DNA of 64,000 nucleotides from Clostridiales bacterium DTU074 (GTDB taxonomy: Bacteria; Bacillota; Clostridia; Caldicoprobacterales; Caldicoprobacteraceae), in NCBI GenBank assembly GCA_001513075.1, contig LFSE01000115.1, positions 5,090-69,089 of the forward strand. Direction: 5' to 3'. Positions 44,767-54,611 of the stretch are shown here, piece by piece (the stretch's first letter is position 1; every line of letters begins with the position of its first letter). A program made the translations under genes and the position numbers. A model generated the notes under the pieces. The model was not told where the DNA came from, did no database searches, and was given only the letters and a program-made list of their open reading frames with translations.

Positions 44767-44810
44767 AAGAATGGCCTCCCAGCTCACATATCAATACAAC
44801 CGTTTCACAT

Positions 44811-46289
44811 TTATTCAAGTGTCAGCACCACAACGGATTTGGGAGGAAGATGAACATCAATCACGTTGCCAACAATGGATACTTCATGAAATTCAGCAGG
44901 CTTTACATTATCAGGTTTATCAAAAGTATTATGAGCATTCATTTCAGCAGCTGTTAGAATGGTGCCGCTTACATGTGATTTTACCGCTCCTCTTAGTTCA
45001 CAGTTAATATGAGTGCCTGAATTTGGATCCAAATTGCACAATGAAATGTGAATCCTATTTTCAGCATCTTTTGAAGAGGATACACTTATTTGCGGAATAC
45101 TGTCATCCAGATAACTGTACAGGCTGTTCTCAGCTTCAACGGGAAGCAGCTGGCCGTTTTGATGAACCTTATACATATCGAATACATGATAGGTGGGCGT
45201 TAATACCATTTTCTCCCCCTCTGTGAGAATCATTGCCTGAAGCACGTTTATTGTCTGGGCCAGGTTAGCCATATGTACCCTGTCACAGTGGTTGTTAAAT
45301 ATATTGAGGTTGATTCCGGTCACCAGGGCATCCCTTAGAGTATTCTGCTGATACAAAAATCCCGGATTGGTACCCGGCTCCACATCATACCAAGTACCCC
45401 ATTCGTCCACAACAAGGCCCACCCGCTTTTCCGGATCATATCTATCCATGATGGTTGAGTGTTTTGTGATCAACTCATCCATCACCAGCGTCTTCTTCAT
45501 GGTAACAAACCATTCCCGTTCATCAAACTCAGTGGCAGAACCCTTACTCTTCCAATCTCCCGGCACGGTATAATAGTGAAGACTCAGGCCGTCCATAAAC
45601 TTCCCTGCTTCCCTCATCAGCACTTCAGTCCAGCGGTAATCAAAAGAAGATGCTCCACAGGCAATCTTATAAATCCTGTTACCGCTGAAATTTTTTACAT
45701 ATGTAGAATATCTGCGGTACAGGTCCGCATAATATTCAGGCCGCATATTGCCTCCGCAACCCCAGTTTTCATTGCCCACTCCAAAGTAAGGCAGCTTCCA
45801 GGGTTTCTCTCTGCCGTTTGCCCTTCTTAAGTCAGCCAAAGATGAAGGCCCGTCAAAGGTTATGTACTCAATCCATTCCTGCATCTCCTGCACGGTACCA
45901 CTGCCCACGTTGCCGCATATATAGGGATCCGCCCCCAATAGTTCACAAAGGCGAAAATACTCATGAGTACCAAAACTGTTATCCTCTACCACACCGCCCC
46001 AGTGTGTATTAATGGTTCTCGGGCGGTTCTCATAAAGACCAATACCGTTCCGCCAATGATACTCATCAGCAAAACAGCCCCCCGGCCACCGCAGTACTGG
46101 AATATTTACCTTTTTCAGGGCATCCACAACGTCATTGCGTATTCCATCGGTGTTGGGAATGGGCGAATCCTTTCCAACCCAAAAACCGCCGTAGATACAT
46201 CTGCCTAAATGCTCAGCAAAATGACCGTAAATATTTTTGTTGATCTTCCCTTTTGGAAAATCGGCATTTAAAACCATCCTCACAGCCAA
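44811..46289 (-). CDS. abfA: Alpha-L-arabinofuranosidase, GH51 family
   Basis: GH51 enzymes release arabinose from arabinan and arabinoxylan oligosaccharides, here in the cytoplasm (no signal peptide). The 492-aa product shows [47 protein letters not shown], the acid/base glutamate in FGVGNENWG (E174) and the nucleophile glutamate in VVDEWGTWY (E296). The TTG start at 46289 has GGGAGGGGG upstream. A promoter and a perfect palindrome lie just before it, suggesting sugar-responsive control. Confidence 0.95.
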   Translation of the reverse strand: MAVRMVLNADFPKGKINKNIYGHFAEHLGRCIYGGFWVGKDSPIPNTDGIRNDVVDALKKVNIPVLRWPGGCFADEYHWRNGIGLYENRPRTINTHWGGVVEDNSFGTHEYFRLCELLGADPYICGNVGSGTVQEMQEWIEYITFDGPSSLADLRRANGREKPWKLPYFGVGNENWGCGGNMRPEYYADLYRRYSTYVKNFSGNRIYKIACGASSFDYRWTEVLMREAGKFMDGLSLHYYTVPGDWKSKGSATEFDEREWFVTMKKTLVMDELITKHSTIMDRYDPEKRVGLVVDEWGTWYDVEPGTNPGFLYQQNTLRDALVTGINLNIFNNHCDRVHMANLAQTINVLQAMILTEGEKMVLTPTYHVFDMYKVHQNGQLLPVEAENSLYSYLDDSIPQISVSSSKDAENRIHISLCNLDPNSGTHINCELRGAVKSHVSGTILTAAEMNAHNTFDKPDNVKPAEFHEVSIVGNVIDVHLPPKSVVVLTLE

Positions 46290-46316
46290 TGAGATCCCCC
46301 TCCCATAATTATAAAA

Positions 46317-46328
46317 GTGTAATTACAC
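46317..46328. promoter_or_regulatory. Perfect palindrome GTGTAATTACAC near the GH51 start site
   Basis: A perfect 12-bp palindrome lies 4 nt downstream of the -10 box, where a bound repressor would block transcription. No arabinose-repressor consensus that I know is matched. Confidence 0.5.
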
Positions 46329-46332
46329 ATGT

Positions 46333-46361
46333 ATTATAAACTTAATATAATCCATTATAAA
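46333..46361 (-). promoter_or_regulatory. Probable promoter of the GH51 gene
   Basis: On the minus strand TTTATA-N17-TATAAT. The -35 is weak, as in regulated promoters. Confidence 0.5.
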
Positions 46362-46365
46362 CCCC

Positions 46366-46406
46366 ACAAAAATACCAGTTCCTGGCCCATAAAAGCAAAG
46401 AACTGG
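46366..46406 (-). terminator. Terminator of the HTH protein gene
   Basis: CCAGTTC and GAACTGG pair across about 18 nt, followed by TATTTTTG on the minus strand, 12 nt past the stop codon. Confidence 0.65.
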
Positions 46407-46417
46407 CATATGTCTGT

Positions 46418-47371
46418 TTACAGATTGGCATACTCCTTTATGCAATTCCCCAAATCATTTAAATAATCATTTAAAGAGGATATCTTTTCAACGTCCGGCA
46501 GAGCCAAAAACCTCTGGTTAATACCGATAAGCCTATCTAAATAGGCTTCCATCCTATTCAATCTGTTCTGAAAATCCTCGCATGTTTTTTCCAGGCGGGT
46601 CCCTTGATCCAGATTATCAGCGCGTTTACCCCTTCCGGCCATATAAACCAGTTCCTGTAAGCCGCTGAAAAACGCATCAATGGATATGCTGTCAAATTCC
46701 CCAAGACCCGTAACTATTTTCCCCAGCACTTCAGCTAACGAGCCTGTAACACCTTTGGCCATGTAAGCATTACTCTTTCTCATCGGGCCAACAGTCTCAT
46801 GGGCAGATTTGGATACGGCCCCCTTACCGGCTGTCCCTTCATTCCCTTCCACTATAGTCCTGGTGTAGGGATTGAAATACCTTATTCCTTTTTGGGCCAT
46901 TTCATCCATCAGGTTTCTCACATATTCCGATTGGCTGGCTATGACATTTCTATATTTGTTTTGGAGGCGAAGCATCTTTTTTGGATCTCCCCCGGCCAGG
47001 CGGTTGGCGCACGCCCGTACCGATTCTCCCTCCGCCTGAGCCGCTAAAATGGCCATGACTAAATTCCTGACTTCTTCTTCGGTAAATGACTTCCCGGCAA
47101 CACCCTTATAAGCCCAGTCGCTTCTTTTAACTCCGCTCTGCCCTCTATTTTTATTCAAATGGGCATGAAGATATCGATAATAGTAGTTGCGTATTGTGTT
47201 AACCTTAAGTCCACTTTTTTGGGCTACGGCTTCAAAAGCCCGAATCATTGGAATGTTCTCCCTCTTGGCGCGGAGTACTTCTTCTTCCATTGAGGACATA
47301 AGCTCAGCATCAATACCAGGTATGCTGTTTTCCGGAACGTTTTCCCTCTCAACAATCTCATTCCGTGCCAT
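46418..47371 (-). CDS. Putative HTH DNA-binding protein of Firmicutes, unknown role
   Basis: The 317-aa product has an N-terminal helical region that looks like a helix-turn-helix (residues about 40-70: IRAFEAVAQKSGLKVNTIRNYYYRYL). A second helical block (FTEEEVRNLVMAILAAQAEGESVRACANRLA) and a coiled C-terminus (LEKTCEDFQNRLNRMEAYLDRL) follow. It resembles sporulation-associated regulators of the RsfA type only in outline, so I do not name it. GGAGGAG precedes the ATG. It is upstream of the ECF sigma pair's terminus, on the same strand. Confidence 0.6.
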   Translation of the reverse strand: MARNEIVERENVPENSIPGIDAELMSSMEEEVLRAKRENIPMIRAFEAVAQKSGLKVNTIRNYYYRYLHAHLNKNRGQSGVKRSDWAYKGVAGKSFTEEEVRNLVMAILAAQAEGESVRACANRLAGGDPKKMLRLQNKYRNVIASQSEYVRNLMDEMAQKGIRYFNPYTRTIVEGNEGTAGKGAVSKSAHETVGPMRKSNAYMAKGVTGSLAEVLGKIVTGLGEFDSISIDAFFSGLQELVYMAGRGKRADNLDQGTRLEKTCEDFQNRLNRMEAYLDRLIGINQRFLALPDVEKISSLNDYLNDLGNCIKEYANL

Positions 47372-47474
47372 TATTACTCCTCCAATCCACGTAAATTGTA
47401 CTCACAGCCATATTATTCTCCAAAATTATCCTATTTATACAGTAAAAACTGATTGTATAATGAAACTAAATAAT

Positions 47475-48350
47475 TTATTCGTCATGTATTATGATAATGG
47501 ATACCGTATCGCTACTGAAATCCGTTCCCACATCCCTTACCGTACCGAGCATTTTCAGCTCCCTGTATATCAGTTTTCTCTGCTCTTCATCGGTAAATTG
47601 CAACGTTATATCCCTTTCAGCTACATCAATTACGCTTATCCCATACTGTAATGCTTTGGTCATCAAAGTCTGAGGCGTTACACATATATCCTGAACCTCA
47701 AGTTCCACAACATCCGATTTTATAGCATCTACATCATCTTCACCAACACTTTCTTCCAAAGATATGCCGGTATCGATTTCTTTCGGCATCCCGCCTTTTT
47801 TTCCCGCATCATCACCGCTTTGAGCCAATTCCCCATGACCAGACTGATCAGACGGCTCTTCGCTCTCCAGGGGCGCTTCCTGTACATAGCCTGCTAATTC
47901 ATCCTCAGCCCCGGCACTTTCAGACGCTTCCAGCCTGCCATCCTCCATTACCATCGATTCGGTGGAATCGCTCACAGTTCTGCTGTTGATACCCACGGTG
48001 GATAAACTTTGCAAATTCAGCACACCCAACAGCCTAAGCGAAAACACAATAAGAGCAACTGCGGATGCCATTCCCATCCATTTTATCCAGTATCGGGCGC
48101 GTTTCGGTTTTTGTTGATACCGGGCCTGCCGTTCAGCTTCAAGGCGGATGTGCAGCCTTTCGGAAAAACCATCGGGTACATCCTCCTGGCCCAGGTTTCT
48201 GACCAAGGTAACCACTTCATTTATCTCTTTAAACCGGTTATAACACTCCCGGCATTCTCCCAGATGTGCCTCCATATCCCGCTTCCTGATCTCATCCAGA
48301 TTATCATCTATATAAAGGGTGATAAGCTCCCGAGCAAGTTTACAATCCAT
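47475..48350 (-). CDS. Membrane anti-sigma factor with zinc-finger (zf-HC2) domain
   Basis: The N-terminus (MDCKLARELITLYIDDNL...MEAHLGECRECYNRF) is a ZAS/zf-HC2 anti-sigma domain with the HxxxCxxC zinc site (H29, C33, C36). One membrane helix follows (residues about 90-112, WMGMASAVALIVFSLRLLGVL). The outer part has an acidic, low-complexity stretch and a compact C-terminal domain of about 80 residues. The protein should hold the ECF sigma factor inactive at the membrane until an envelope signal triggers release. It lies 4 nt after the sigma gene; the ATG has AGGAGAGGGG upstream. Confidence 0.9.
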   Translation of the reverse strand: MDCKLARELITLYIDDNLDEIRKRDMEAHLGECRECYNRFKEINEVVTLVRNLGQEDVPDGFSERLHIRLEAERQARYQQKPKRARYWIKWMGMASAVALIVFSLRLLGVLNLQSLSTVGINSRTVSDSTESMVMEDGRLEASESAGAEDELAGYVQEAPLESEEPSDQSGHGELAQSGDDAGKKGGMPKEIDTGISLEESVGEDDVDAIKSDVVELEVQDICVTPQTLMTKALQYGISVIDVAERDITLQFTDEEQRKLIYRELKMLGTVRDVGTDFSSDTVSIIIIHDE

Positions 48351-48354
48351 TATC

Positions 48355-48924
48355 TCACCCCTCTCCTAACGTCCTCTTAAGGGCATCGCTGAGTGCAGCC
48401 CTGGCACGGCTGATATGTGACTTCACAGTACCAAGGGGTAGCTGCAGAATTTCGGCTATTTCCTCATAGCTGTAGTTCTGTATATCCCTGAGGATGATAA
48501 CGGTTTTATATTTTGGTTTTAAACTTGCAATACATGCCTGGATCTTTTTATACCGTTCCTTTTGTATCACCTCATCCTCCGGTAACGGATTCCCGGAAAC
48601 AAGCTGCATGGTTCCGACATTTTCATCATTGCCTGAATCCAATGAAAAAAATTGAATTTTTTTCTTTCTTCTGTGTTTGTCAACACATGTATTATATGCA
48701 ATACGATATATCCATGTGGAAAATTTGCTGTCTCCTTTAAAGCCATCCAAATTCCTGTATACCTTTATAAAAACTTCCTGGGCTAAATCTTCAGCATCTT
48801 CCCGATTATTTGTCATTCTATAGCAAAAATTATATATTTTTTTCTCGTAAAGGGAGATCAATTCCTCAAAGGCGGAAATGTTTCCGGCCTTGGCCCATTC
48901 TATAAGCAAGGCCTCCTGGTTCAC
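48355..48924 (-). CDS. ECF-type RNA polymerase sigma factor (SigW-like)
   Basis: The 189-aa product has region 2 (SAFEELISLYEKKIYNFCYRMTNNREDAEDLAQEVFIKVYRNL, with STWIYRIAYNTCVD) and region 4 (LKPKYKTVIILRDIQNYSYEEIAEILQLPLGTVKSHISRAR), the two domains of ECF sigma factors. It is controlled by the anti-sigma protein encoded 4 nt downstream. The GTG start has GGGAGGGAG upstream. Its promoter may be self-regulated: GAAAC-type elements occur at about 49019-49023, but I could not align a matching -10 with confidence. Confidence 0.94.
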   Translation of the reverse strand: MNQEALLIEWAKAGNISAFEELISLYEKKIYNFCYRMTNNREDAEDLAQEVFIKVYRNLDGFKGDSKFSTWIYRIAYNTCVDKHRRKKKIQFFSLDSGNDENVGTMQLVSGNPLPEDEVIQKERYKKIQACIASLKPKYKTVIILRDIQNYSYEEIAEILQLPLGTVKSHISRARAALSDALKRTLGEG

Positions 48925-49159
48925 ACTACTCCCTCCCCCCTATATGCTGCACCACAATCATTGGTACTCAACTTTCGTGCTGAACACATGGTGTATACAA
49001 AAAACAGAACGGTTTCCTGTTTCGAATGCAAGTATGTATGTTATATTTTTGCTATATTGTATAAATAACAGCAGATATTATGATTATAACACAATATTCA
49101 TACACTTGTACTATATATTGAAAAAATAGGTATTTTGTCCCATTGTCGGTTTACCGAAA

Positions 49160-51724
49160 TCATCCCACTATTTTGAAAGTAGAACCAGCGGGGGTCTTAA
49201 CCACTTCGATCTGTACCGGGAAAGAATCCTTCAATTCCTGAACATGGGTGATTACGAGTATTTTGTCAAACTCATCCCTGATGGCATTTATAACCTCAAC
49301 CAACCTCTCCCGGCCCTGTTCGTCCAACACACCAAAACCTTCGTCCAATATCAGCATGCGCATATTTGCCCCTGCCCGGTTGGCCAATATCTTGGCCAGG
49401 GCAATGCGAATGGCAAAATTTATGCGAAATTCCTCTCCGCCAGAATAGGTCTCATATTTTCTTGTATCCATTCCATCCGATATTTTTATATCCAGTGTTT
49501 CTACTACACTGCCGGCTTTTGTATCCCTTTGCGTAAGAAACTCGACGGCCAAACGCCCATCGGTAATTTTGGCCAAAATCCGATTTGCCTCATCCTGAAG
49601 CTCGGGGATGGCGTTTTCTATAATCGCAGCCTGAATTCCCCGTTTTCCGTATATCAATGCCAAGGTATTATAAATCTCCAGCTTTTTTTGTAATTCTCCA
49701 AGTTCAGCTCTCTTTTTCTCCAACAGCGTTTCGGCCTCCCGAATTTTTTCCATACGCTCCCCGAGAGCTCCTCTTTCGGCTTCCTTTCTTCGTATCTCCC
49801 GTTGAACATCCTGAATGATCCCTTCCAGTTCCGAAATCCTTTCCAGTATATCGGGCAGGTCCTTTATAGCCTCCTGAAGATCGCATATAATACCGGCAAC
49901 ATCCTCCAAGTATTTTCTTTTCTCATCAATCATCTTGCTAAAACGCACCAGGCTCTCGGTCCCGGAAACCATTCCGGCCTTTGCCTTTTGCAAGGCTTCC
50001 CATTCATTGGGAACGCTGTTCAGCTTTACTATTCTTTCCTGTATAATTCGATGCCGTTCAGCGTCATAACCTATCTCAAGTATCCTTCCTTCCAGCCCTT
50101 CGAGTTCCTTTATCAGATCCTCAACAAAAGCTTTTTGGTTAAACAGCTGTCTCAATGGCACGAGCTGCTCATTTAATTCACCATGCTTCTGCTTGGCTTC
50201 CTGAGCTTCCTGGATCTGCCGGAAAAGCAAAGCAGCCCGCCCTTCCAGCTTCCCCCGCTCTTTAAGTCTGAACCTGATCTCCTTCTGCCGGGCTTCCATC
50301 TCCTTTTTCTGTTTATCTAGCTTGTTCAGGGCTTCCCCCGTCTCTTTGATAGCCTGCCGTACAGCCTCGCCTTGCCGGACCGCTTCATCCATCAGTTGTT
50401 TCTTATGCTGATCATCAAGGGGCTTTCCGCAGACGGGGCAGTCAGCCTGCGCCTCCTTTAGCACCTTGTATCGTTCCCCTAATTCCCTGAGATGCTGGTT
50501 CAGCGATTCCCGCCTGGCAATCAGGCCGGCTGCTTCCTGAGTAAGTTGGCCTGCCCTCTCTTCCATCCCCGTCAGGTCCTTTTCCAACATATCAAGCTCC
50601 TGAAGTTTTTTCTGACACCGCTCCCATTCCTGTTTCAGTTCCCTTTCTTTCGACATCTTTTCCTGCTGCTGTTCCATTTCTTTTTCCAGAACATTAATGC
50701 GATGTATCATATTCTGTTCCCGGATTCGCATTTCTCCTTCCAGGCGTTCCTTCTTACGCATAAGCTCGGCAACGCGCTGAAATTTATCGTTCAAAGCTTT
50801 TTCCTGCTTTTGCAGCTCCCTTAATTCAGCATAGCTATTCTCGATCTCATCTTCCCTCTCAATAATTTTCCTGTAATCTTCAAGTCGTCTCCTGATGTCA
50901 GCTTCTTCTTTTATTAGAGAATTGATCTCCTTATTACCCCTCTTTAATGCATCCTGATAATTCTCTACCCTTTCCTTTATACTTTCCTTCTCCTGTTTTC
51001 GCCGGGTAAATTCTGCCAGCTGTTCCCTGAGAGCCCTTTCCCTGTCCTGAACATCTGCAAGAGTTTTAATAACCCGTGCCATTTCTTTTTCCACATCGCC
51101 TTTTTCAGCCAGCTGGCGCTGCAGGTTCTCCATTTCCCGCTCCAGCCATTCCAACCTGAGCCGAAGTTCGTTGCGCTTATCAAGAGCTTTTCTTTCCAGC
51201 CTATCATATACAGACAGGTTCAGGATCTCGGCCAGTATCTCCTTGCGCTCGTTTGGCTTTTTCATGGCAAACAGATCAGCTTTCCCCTGGCTTAAATATC
51301 CCGTACACAGGTAGGTCTCGTAATCCAGCTTAATTACCTCCTGGATCTTTAGCTGCGTCTCGTCTATGCGATTCCCGCTGATGGGCACAAAAGCATCTCC
51401 CCGTTTTAGCATAAAATCAAGGGCAGATTGACCCCTTCTCTTATCCCGCTTGCGAATTACCTTGTATACATTGCCATCTTCCTCGAAGGTAAATGAGACT
51501 TCCATATCCTCTGCGCCCGTCCGAACCAGATCGTCTATGCCACCCCTGCCATCCATTCCCTTACATTTCCCCCATACGCACCAGGCAATGGCATCAGCCA
51601 GAGATGATTTGCCGTTTCCGTTTTCTCCGCTCAATAGCGCTATATCAAACTGTTCAAAATCCAAAATCGGAGCATTTTCGCCGTAGGATTTAAAGTTCCT
51701 CAGATATAGGGCCAGGGGTCTCAT
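49160..51724 (-). CDS. sbcC: SbcC/Rad50-family SMC-like ATPase
   Basis: The 854-aa product is the ATPase of the Mre11-Rad50-type nuclease that processes DNA ends. Walker A GENGNGKSS lies at residues 33-41. Two long coiled-coil arms flank the zinc hook CPVCGKPL near 428. The C-terminal ATPase half has the signature YSGGEEFRINFAIRIALAKI and Walker B MLILDEGFGVLDEQG. Its length is closer to archaeal Rad50 than to the longer E. coli SbcC. The ATG overlaps the sbcD stop as ATGA. It is the last gene of the nurA-HAS-herA-sbcD-sbcC operon. Confidence 0.96.
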   Translation of the reverse strand: MRPLALYLRNFKSYGENAPILDFEQFDIALLSGENGNGKSSLADAIAWCVWGKCKGMDGRGGIDDLVRTGAEDMEVSFTFEEDGNVYKVIRKRDKRRGQSALDFMLKRGDAFVPISGNRIDETQLKIQEVIKLDYETYLCTGYLSQGKADLFAMKKPNERKEILAEILNLSVYDRLERKALDKRNELRLRLEWLEREMENLQRQLAEKGDVEKEMARVIKTLADVQDRERALREQLAEFTRRKQEKESIKERVENYQDALKRGNKEINSLIKEEADIRRRLEDYRKIIEREDEIENSYAELRELQKQEKALNDKFQRVAELMRKKERLEGEMRIREQNMIHRINVLEKEMEQQQEKMSKERELKQEWERCQKKLQELDMLEKDLTGMEERAGQLTQEAAGLIARRESLNQHLRELGERYKVLKEAQADCPVCGKPLDDQHKKQLMDEAVRQGEAVRQAIKETGEALNKLDKQKKEMEARQKEIRFRLKERGKLEGRAALLFRQIQEAQEAKQKHGELNEQLVPLRQLFNQKAFVEDLIKELEGLEGRILEIGYDAERHRIIQERIVKLNSVPNEWEALQKAKAGMVSGTESLVRFSKMIDEKRKYLEDVAGIICDLQEAIKDLPDILERISELEGIIQDVQREIRRKEAERGALGERMEKIREAETLLEKKRAELGELQKKLEIYNTLALIYGKRGIQAAIIENAIPELQDEANRILAKITDGRLAVEFLTQRDTKAGSVVETLDIKISDGMDTRKYETYSGGEEFRINFAIRIALAKILANRAGANMRMLILDEGFGVLDEQGRERLVEVINAIRDEFDKILVITHVQELKDSFPVQIEVVKTPAGSTFKIVG

Positions 51725-52944
51725 ATGGCTTCCTCCTCCTTGAGCTCCTGTATCAGCTGATCGTTGGCTTTGATAAGTTCCTCTCTTATATCCCGGTATT
51801 CTTCTTTTTTGGAAATATATTCTGAAATAGCCCGTCTAACATCCATCTTTTCGGTAATCCCCGGATGTCGCAGATGTGAAAGATCCGAAACTATATCCTT
51901 TTCAATGCCTGCAATGTAAAAAGCCCTTTCCCGAAGAAGCCTGTACAGTTCCCGCTCCCTCAGGAGGGATATATCATAGGCTTTGATTTTTACCCTGATC
52001 TTTACAATGGCATCATCCAAAATCTGTCCTTCAATGGCCTTGATTACCTCTTCAAAGGGCTCACCCTTTGTTGCATCCACATAAAAGGTTCTAAAAGGGC
52101 GGGTATCCAACTTTATAAACTCAAAGGAGGCATCACCCTTTTTCAAAAGCACCTCCACAAAGCCCTTATCCTCCCTTTCCTCATTGAAATCCACCCTGTC
52201 GAGACTGCCGCAGTAGACAACCGGCGGTTTTTCATACAGCACCTGGTGCTTGTGTATGTGCCCAAGGGCTACATAATCCAACTCCGACCTGGCAAAAAAG
52301 CCCACGGGAAGCGTCACTTCCCGGCCAAGCATAATGGCCTTTTCCGAACCAGGAACCGCGCCGATAAGGGAGAAATGGGACATCAATACCGTCGGCAGGC
52401 CAGCATCCAATCTTTGCATCAGCATATCCAGCATCTGTCCCAGCCGTTCACGGATCGAAACCGATATATCCTGGATGCTGTTCCCTTCTATCGCCAGATT
52501 GCTGGGAGAAACGTAGGGCAATGCAACTATCTGAAAGGGGCCACGCCGGGTTTCGAGCACATCCACTTCAGGCCTTCTTCGTACATACACCCCGGGCAGT
52601 TTAACCACATCGTATATCTCCACCGACGTGGCCTTTCCCACGGTATTATGCAGATCGTGGTTACCAACGATGATATATACCTTTATTCCTTCATCCGACA
52701 AACGCTTGATCCTTTTGGCAAATTCCCGCTGCTGGGTAACATCGGGTTCCCTGTTCCTAAACACATCCCCGCATATCAATACCCCGTCCATCTGGTTATC
52801 CACAGCATAATCCACCAGCTTATCCAGGGTGGACAAAAAATCCGTAAGGCGGGTATGCATACCTGTCAAGCCATCCATTCTGCCATAATTTTGCACACCT
52901 ATATGGAGATCTCCCGTATGAATCAAGCGGATAGGTTCAATCAT
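51721..52944 (-). CDS. sbcD: SbcD/Mre11-family DNA nuclease
   Basis: The 407-aa calcineurin-like metallophosphoesterase has Mre11 motifs: IHTGDLHIGVQ (motif I), ICGDVFRNREP (II), VGNHDLHN (III), MSHFSLIGA and ALGHIHKHQVLY (IV/V). All metal-binding Asp, His and Asn positions are present. With SbcC it forms a nuclease acting at double-strand ends. The C-terminal helices (ERELYRLLRERAFY...IREELIKANDQLIQEL) would bind the SbcC coiled coil. The start overlaps the herA stop by 4 nt (ATGA). Confidence 0.96.
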   Translation of the reverse strand: MIEPIRLIHTGDLHIGVQNYGRMDGLTGMHTRLTDFLSTLDKLVDYAVDNQMDGVLICGDVFRNREPDVTQQREFAKRIKRLSDEGIKVYIIVGNHDLHNTVGKATSVEIYDVVKLPGVYVRRRPEVDVLETRRGPFQIVALPYVSPSNLAIEGNSIQDISVSIRERLGQMLDMLMQRLDAGLPTVLMSHFSLIGAVPGSEKAIMLGREVTLPVGFFARSELDYVALGHIHKHQVLYEKPPVVYCGSLDRVDFNEEREDKGFVEVLLKKGDASFEFIKLDTRPFRTFYVDATKGEPFEEVIKAIEGQILDDAIVKIRVKIKAYDISLLRERELYRLLRERAFYIAGIEKDIVSDLSHLRHPGITEKMDVRRAISEYISKKEEYRDIREELIKANDQLIQELKEEEAI

Positions 52945-54611
52945 TCACCGTACAACTCCTTCATAAGATCTTCAAACTCTTTGCCGGGAGGCAATTCTTC
53001 TTCCTGATCCACCTTTGGCAAAGGGGAAACTCCGGTCAACCGCCCGGCGGTATGGCTTACCCAATTTTTGTTATCGTCGTCACGGGTTATATCCCTGTAA
53101 AAGGTTTCATCATACGTGCGGGTTTTGATAACCACTGGCATGGGCACCGCATGCCCCATTATTATGGCCTGCTGTTTGGTATCCAGGCTGGCCAGAACAT
53201 TGCGCAGCATCCTGGCGTTGTTGACACCGCTTAAAACCGATTCGATATCCCTTTCCTCGGTCAGCAAAGCCACAATTTTGGTGCCCAATTGAGAATGAAC
53301 CTCCGGATCTATCCCTGAAGGCCTCTGATCTACCACAAGCAGCGTTACATTGTATTTCCTCATCTCCCTGGCTATCATCCCGAATATGGTTTGCCGAGAC
53401 ATATCGGGACTTAAGAACTTGTGGGCTTCTTCTATCACTATAACCAGGGGGGTGTTGTTTTCCCTCATGCCTCCCAACGCCTTTTCAGTCCGTTTAACGT
53501 ACAACTCATGAATGCGCCGGGTCAGTATATTGGCCACCAGCATATAGGCCAGCATGCTCCTCTGGTGTCCAAACTCCAATACCACATTCATCCCGTTGTC
53601 CAAGTACTGCATAATGCGTTCAACGGCGTCGTCGGCGGGATTTTCTTTTATAAAGGGCAACTTCTGAAGCTTGAACAGCTTTCGCTGCAGAGCCTGAATA
53701 GCTCCTTCATGGGAGCCGGTGGCCTCCGCAAAATCCTTAATGGAAAAGGCGTCCATATTCAAAAAAGTGCACAGCCAATCCTGTCCCAGATGTTTCTGAA
53801 GCACATATATAACTTCCAGAGCGGTGGGATTTAGATTTAACTCTTCCCACACCATAGCAATGTCTTCGGCTTCAATGGAGCGATAGGGGATCTCAACCAC
53901 AAAATCAGGATACACCCCCCGGTTTCTTGATGACTCGGGATCCAAAGTAAAAATGGCCACCTTTGAGCCGAAGAGCTGTTTTAATCCCTTGGCTTTCTTG
54001 CGGGTTTCATCCTCATCTTCTCCTTCCCAGCCGTACTCGGAATGCATATCAAAGACCAGGATGTTGCAAAGCCCGCTTTTTATCATGCCACACAGCATCA
54101 AGCGTGTATAAAAGGTCTTTCCCGTACCTGATTTCCCAAATATGCCATTTGATCTCTCAATAAATTTTTTAAGATCTATACACACGGGTATGTGATCCAT
54201 ATCCAGAGGCGAACCAACATGAAAATGAGTTGGGTCCGGTCTTCCGAAGATCTTAAATACGTCCTCCTCCCTGGCCTCCCGCACCACCGAAAGATACGAC
54301 GGTATGCTCTTTACCGGCTGTATTCTTCCCTCCTCACGGTTTATGGCAATCATGGGCTGGATCTTCACTTTGTCTATGATGCCGGTACCTCGTACTATTT
54401 CGTTTAACAGGGGATTATCCGACAGGTTTTCATAAAAAGCTCTTGGGTTGGCAGCTTCAATATCCTCATCCACCACCATGGAGAAAAAATCATGGCTTCT
54501 GCCTTCCACAACACAGAAGGTCCCCACCTTTATCTCTTCAATATTCTCACCGATATCTAGTCTGACCTCCAACCCACCTGACAGGGAGCCTCTTAAAATA
54601 GTTCCCTTCAT
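52941..54611 (-). CDS. herA: HerA-type hexameric DNA translocase
   Basis: HerA is a FtsK/VirB4-like ATPase that pumps DNA to the NurA nuclease during end resection in archaea. The 556-aa product has an N-terminal HAS-barrel (residues about 1-60, GTFCVVEGRSHDFFSMVVD), Walker A GKSGTGKT at 159-166, Walker B LVIVIEEAHKFL, and the HerA motif LVVDQRPSGIDPEVHSQLGTK. It overlaps the HAS-barrel gene upstream and sbcD downstream by 4 nt each. Presence of HerA with NurA, Mre11 and Rad50 in one operon is the archaeal arrangement, found sporadically in bacteria. Confidence 0.93.
   Translation of the reverse strand: MKGTILRGSLSGGLEVRLDIGENIEEIKVGTFCVVEGRSHDFFSMVVDEDIEAANPRAFYENLSDNPLLNEIVRGTGIIDKVKIQPMIAINREEGRIQPVKSIPSYLSVVREAREEDVFKIFGRPDPTHFHVGSPLDMDHIPVCIDLKKFIERSNGIFGKSGTGKTFYTRLMLCGMIKSGLCNILVFDMHSEYGWEGEDEDETRKKAKGLKQLFGSKVAIFTLDPESSRNRGVYPDFVVEIPYRSIEAEDIAMVWEELNLNPTALEVIYVLQKHLGQDWLCTFLNMDAFSIKDFAEATGSHEGAIQALQRKLFKLQKLPFIKENPADDAVERIMQYLDNGMNVVLEFGHQRSMLAYMLVANILTRRIHELYVKRTEKALGGMRENNTPLVIVIEEAHKFLSPDMSRQTIFGMIAREMRKYNVTLLVVDQRPSGIDPEVHSQLGTKIVALLTEERDIESVLSGVNNARMLRNVLASLDTKQQAIIMGHAVPMPVVIKTRTYDETFYRDITRDDDNKNWVSHTAGRLTGVSPLPKVDQEEELPPGKEFEDLMKELYGE

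Noticed and set aside
52246-53007. A 253-codon plus-strand frame opposite sbcD.
   Set aside because: Shadow of the nuclease gene; composition and position follow the real frame.
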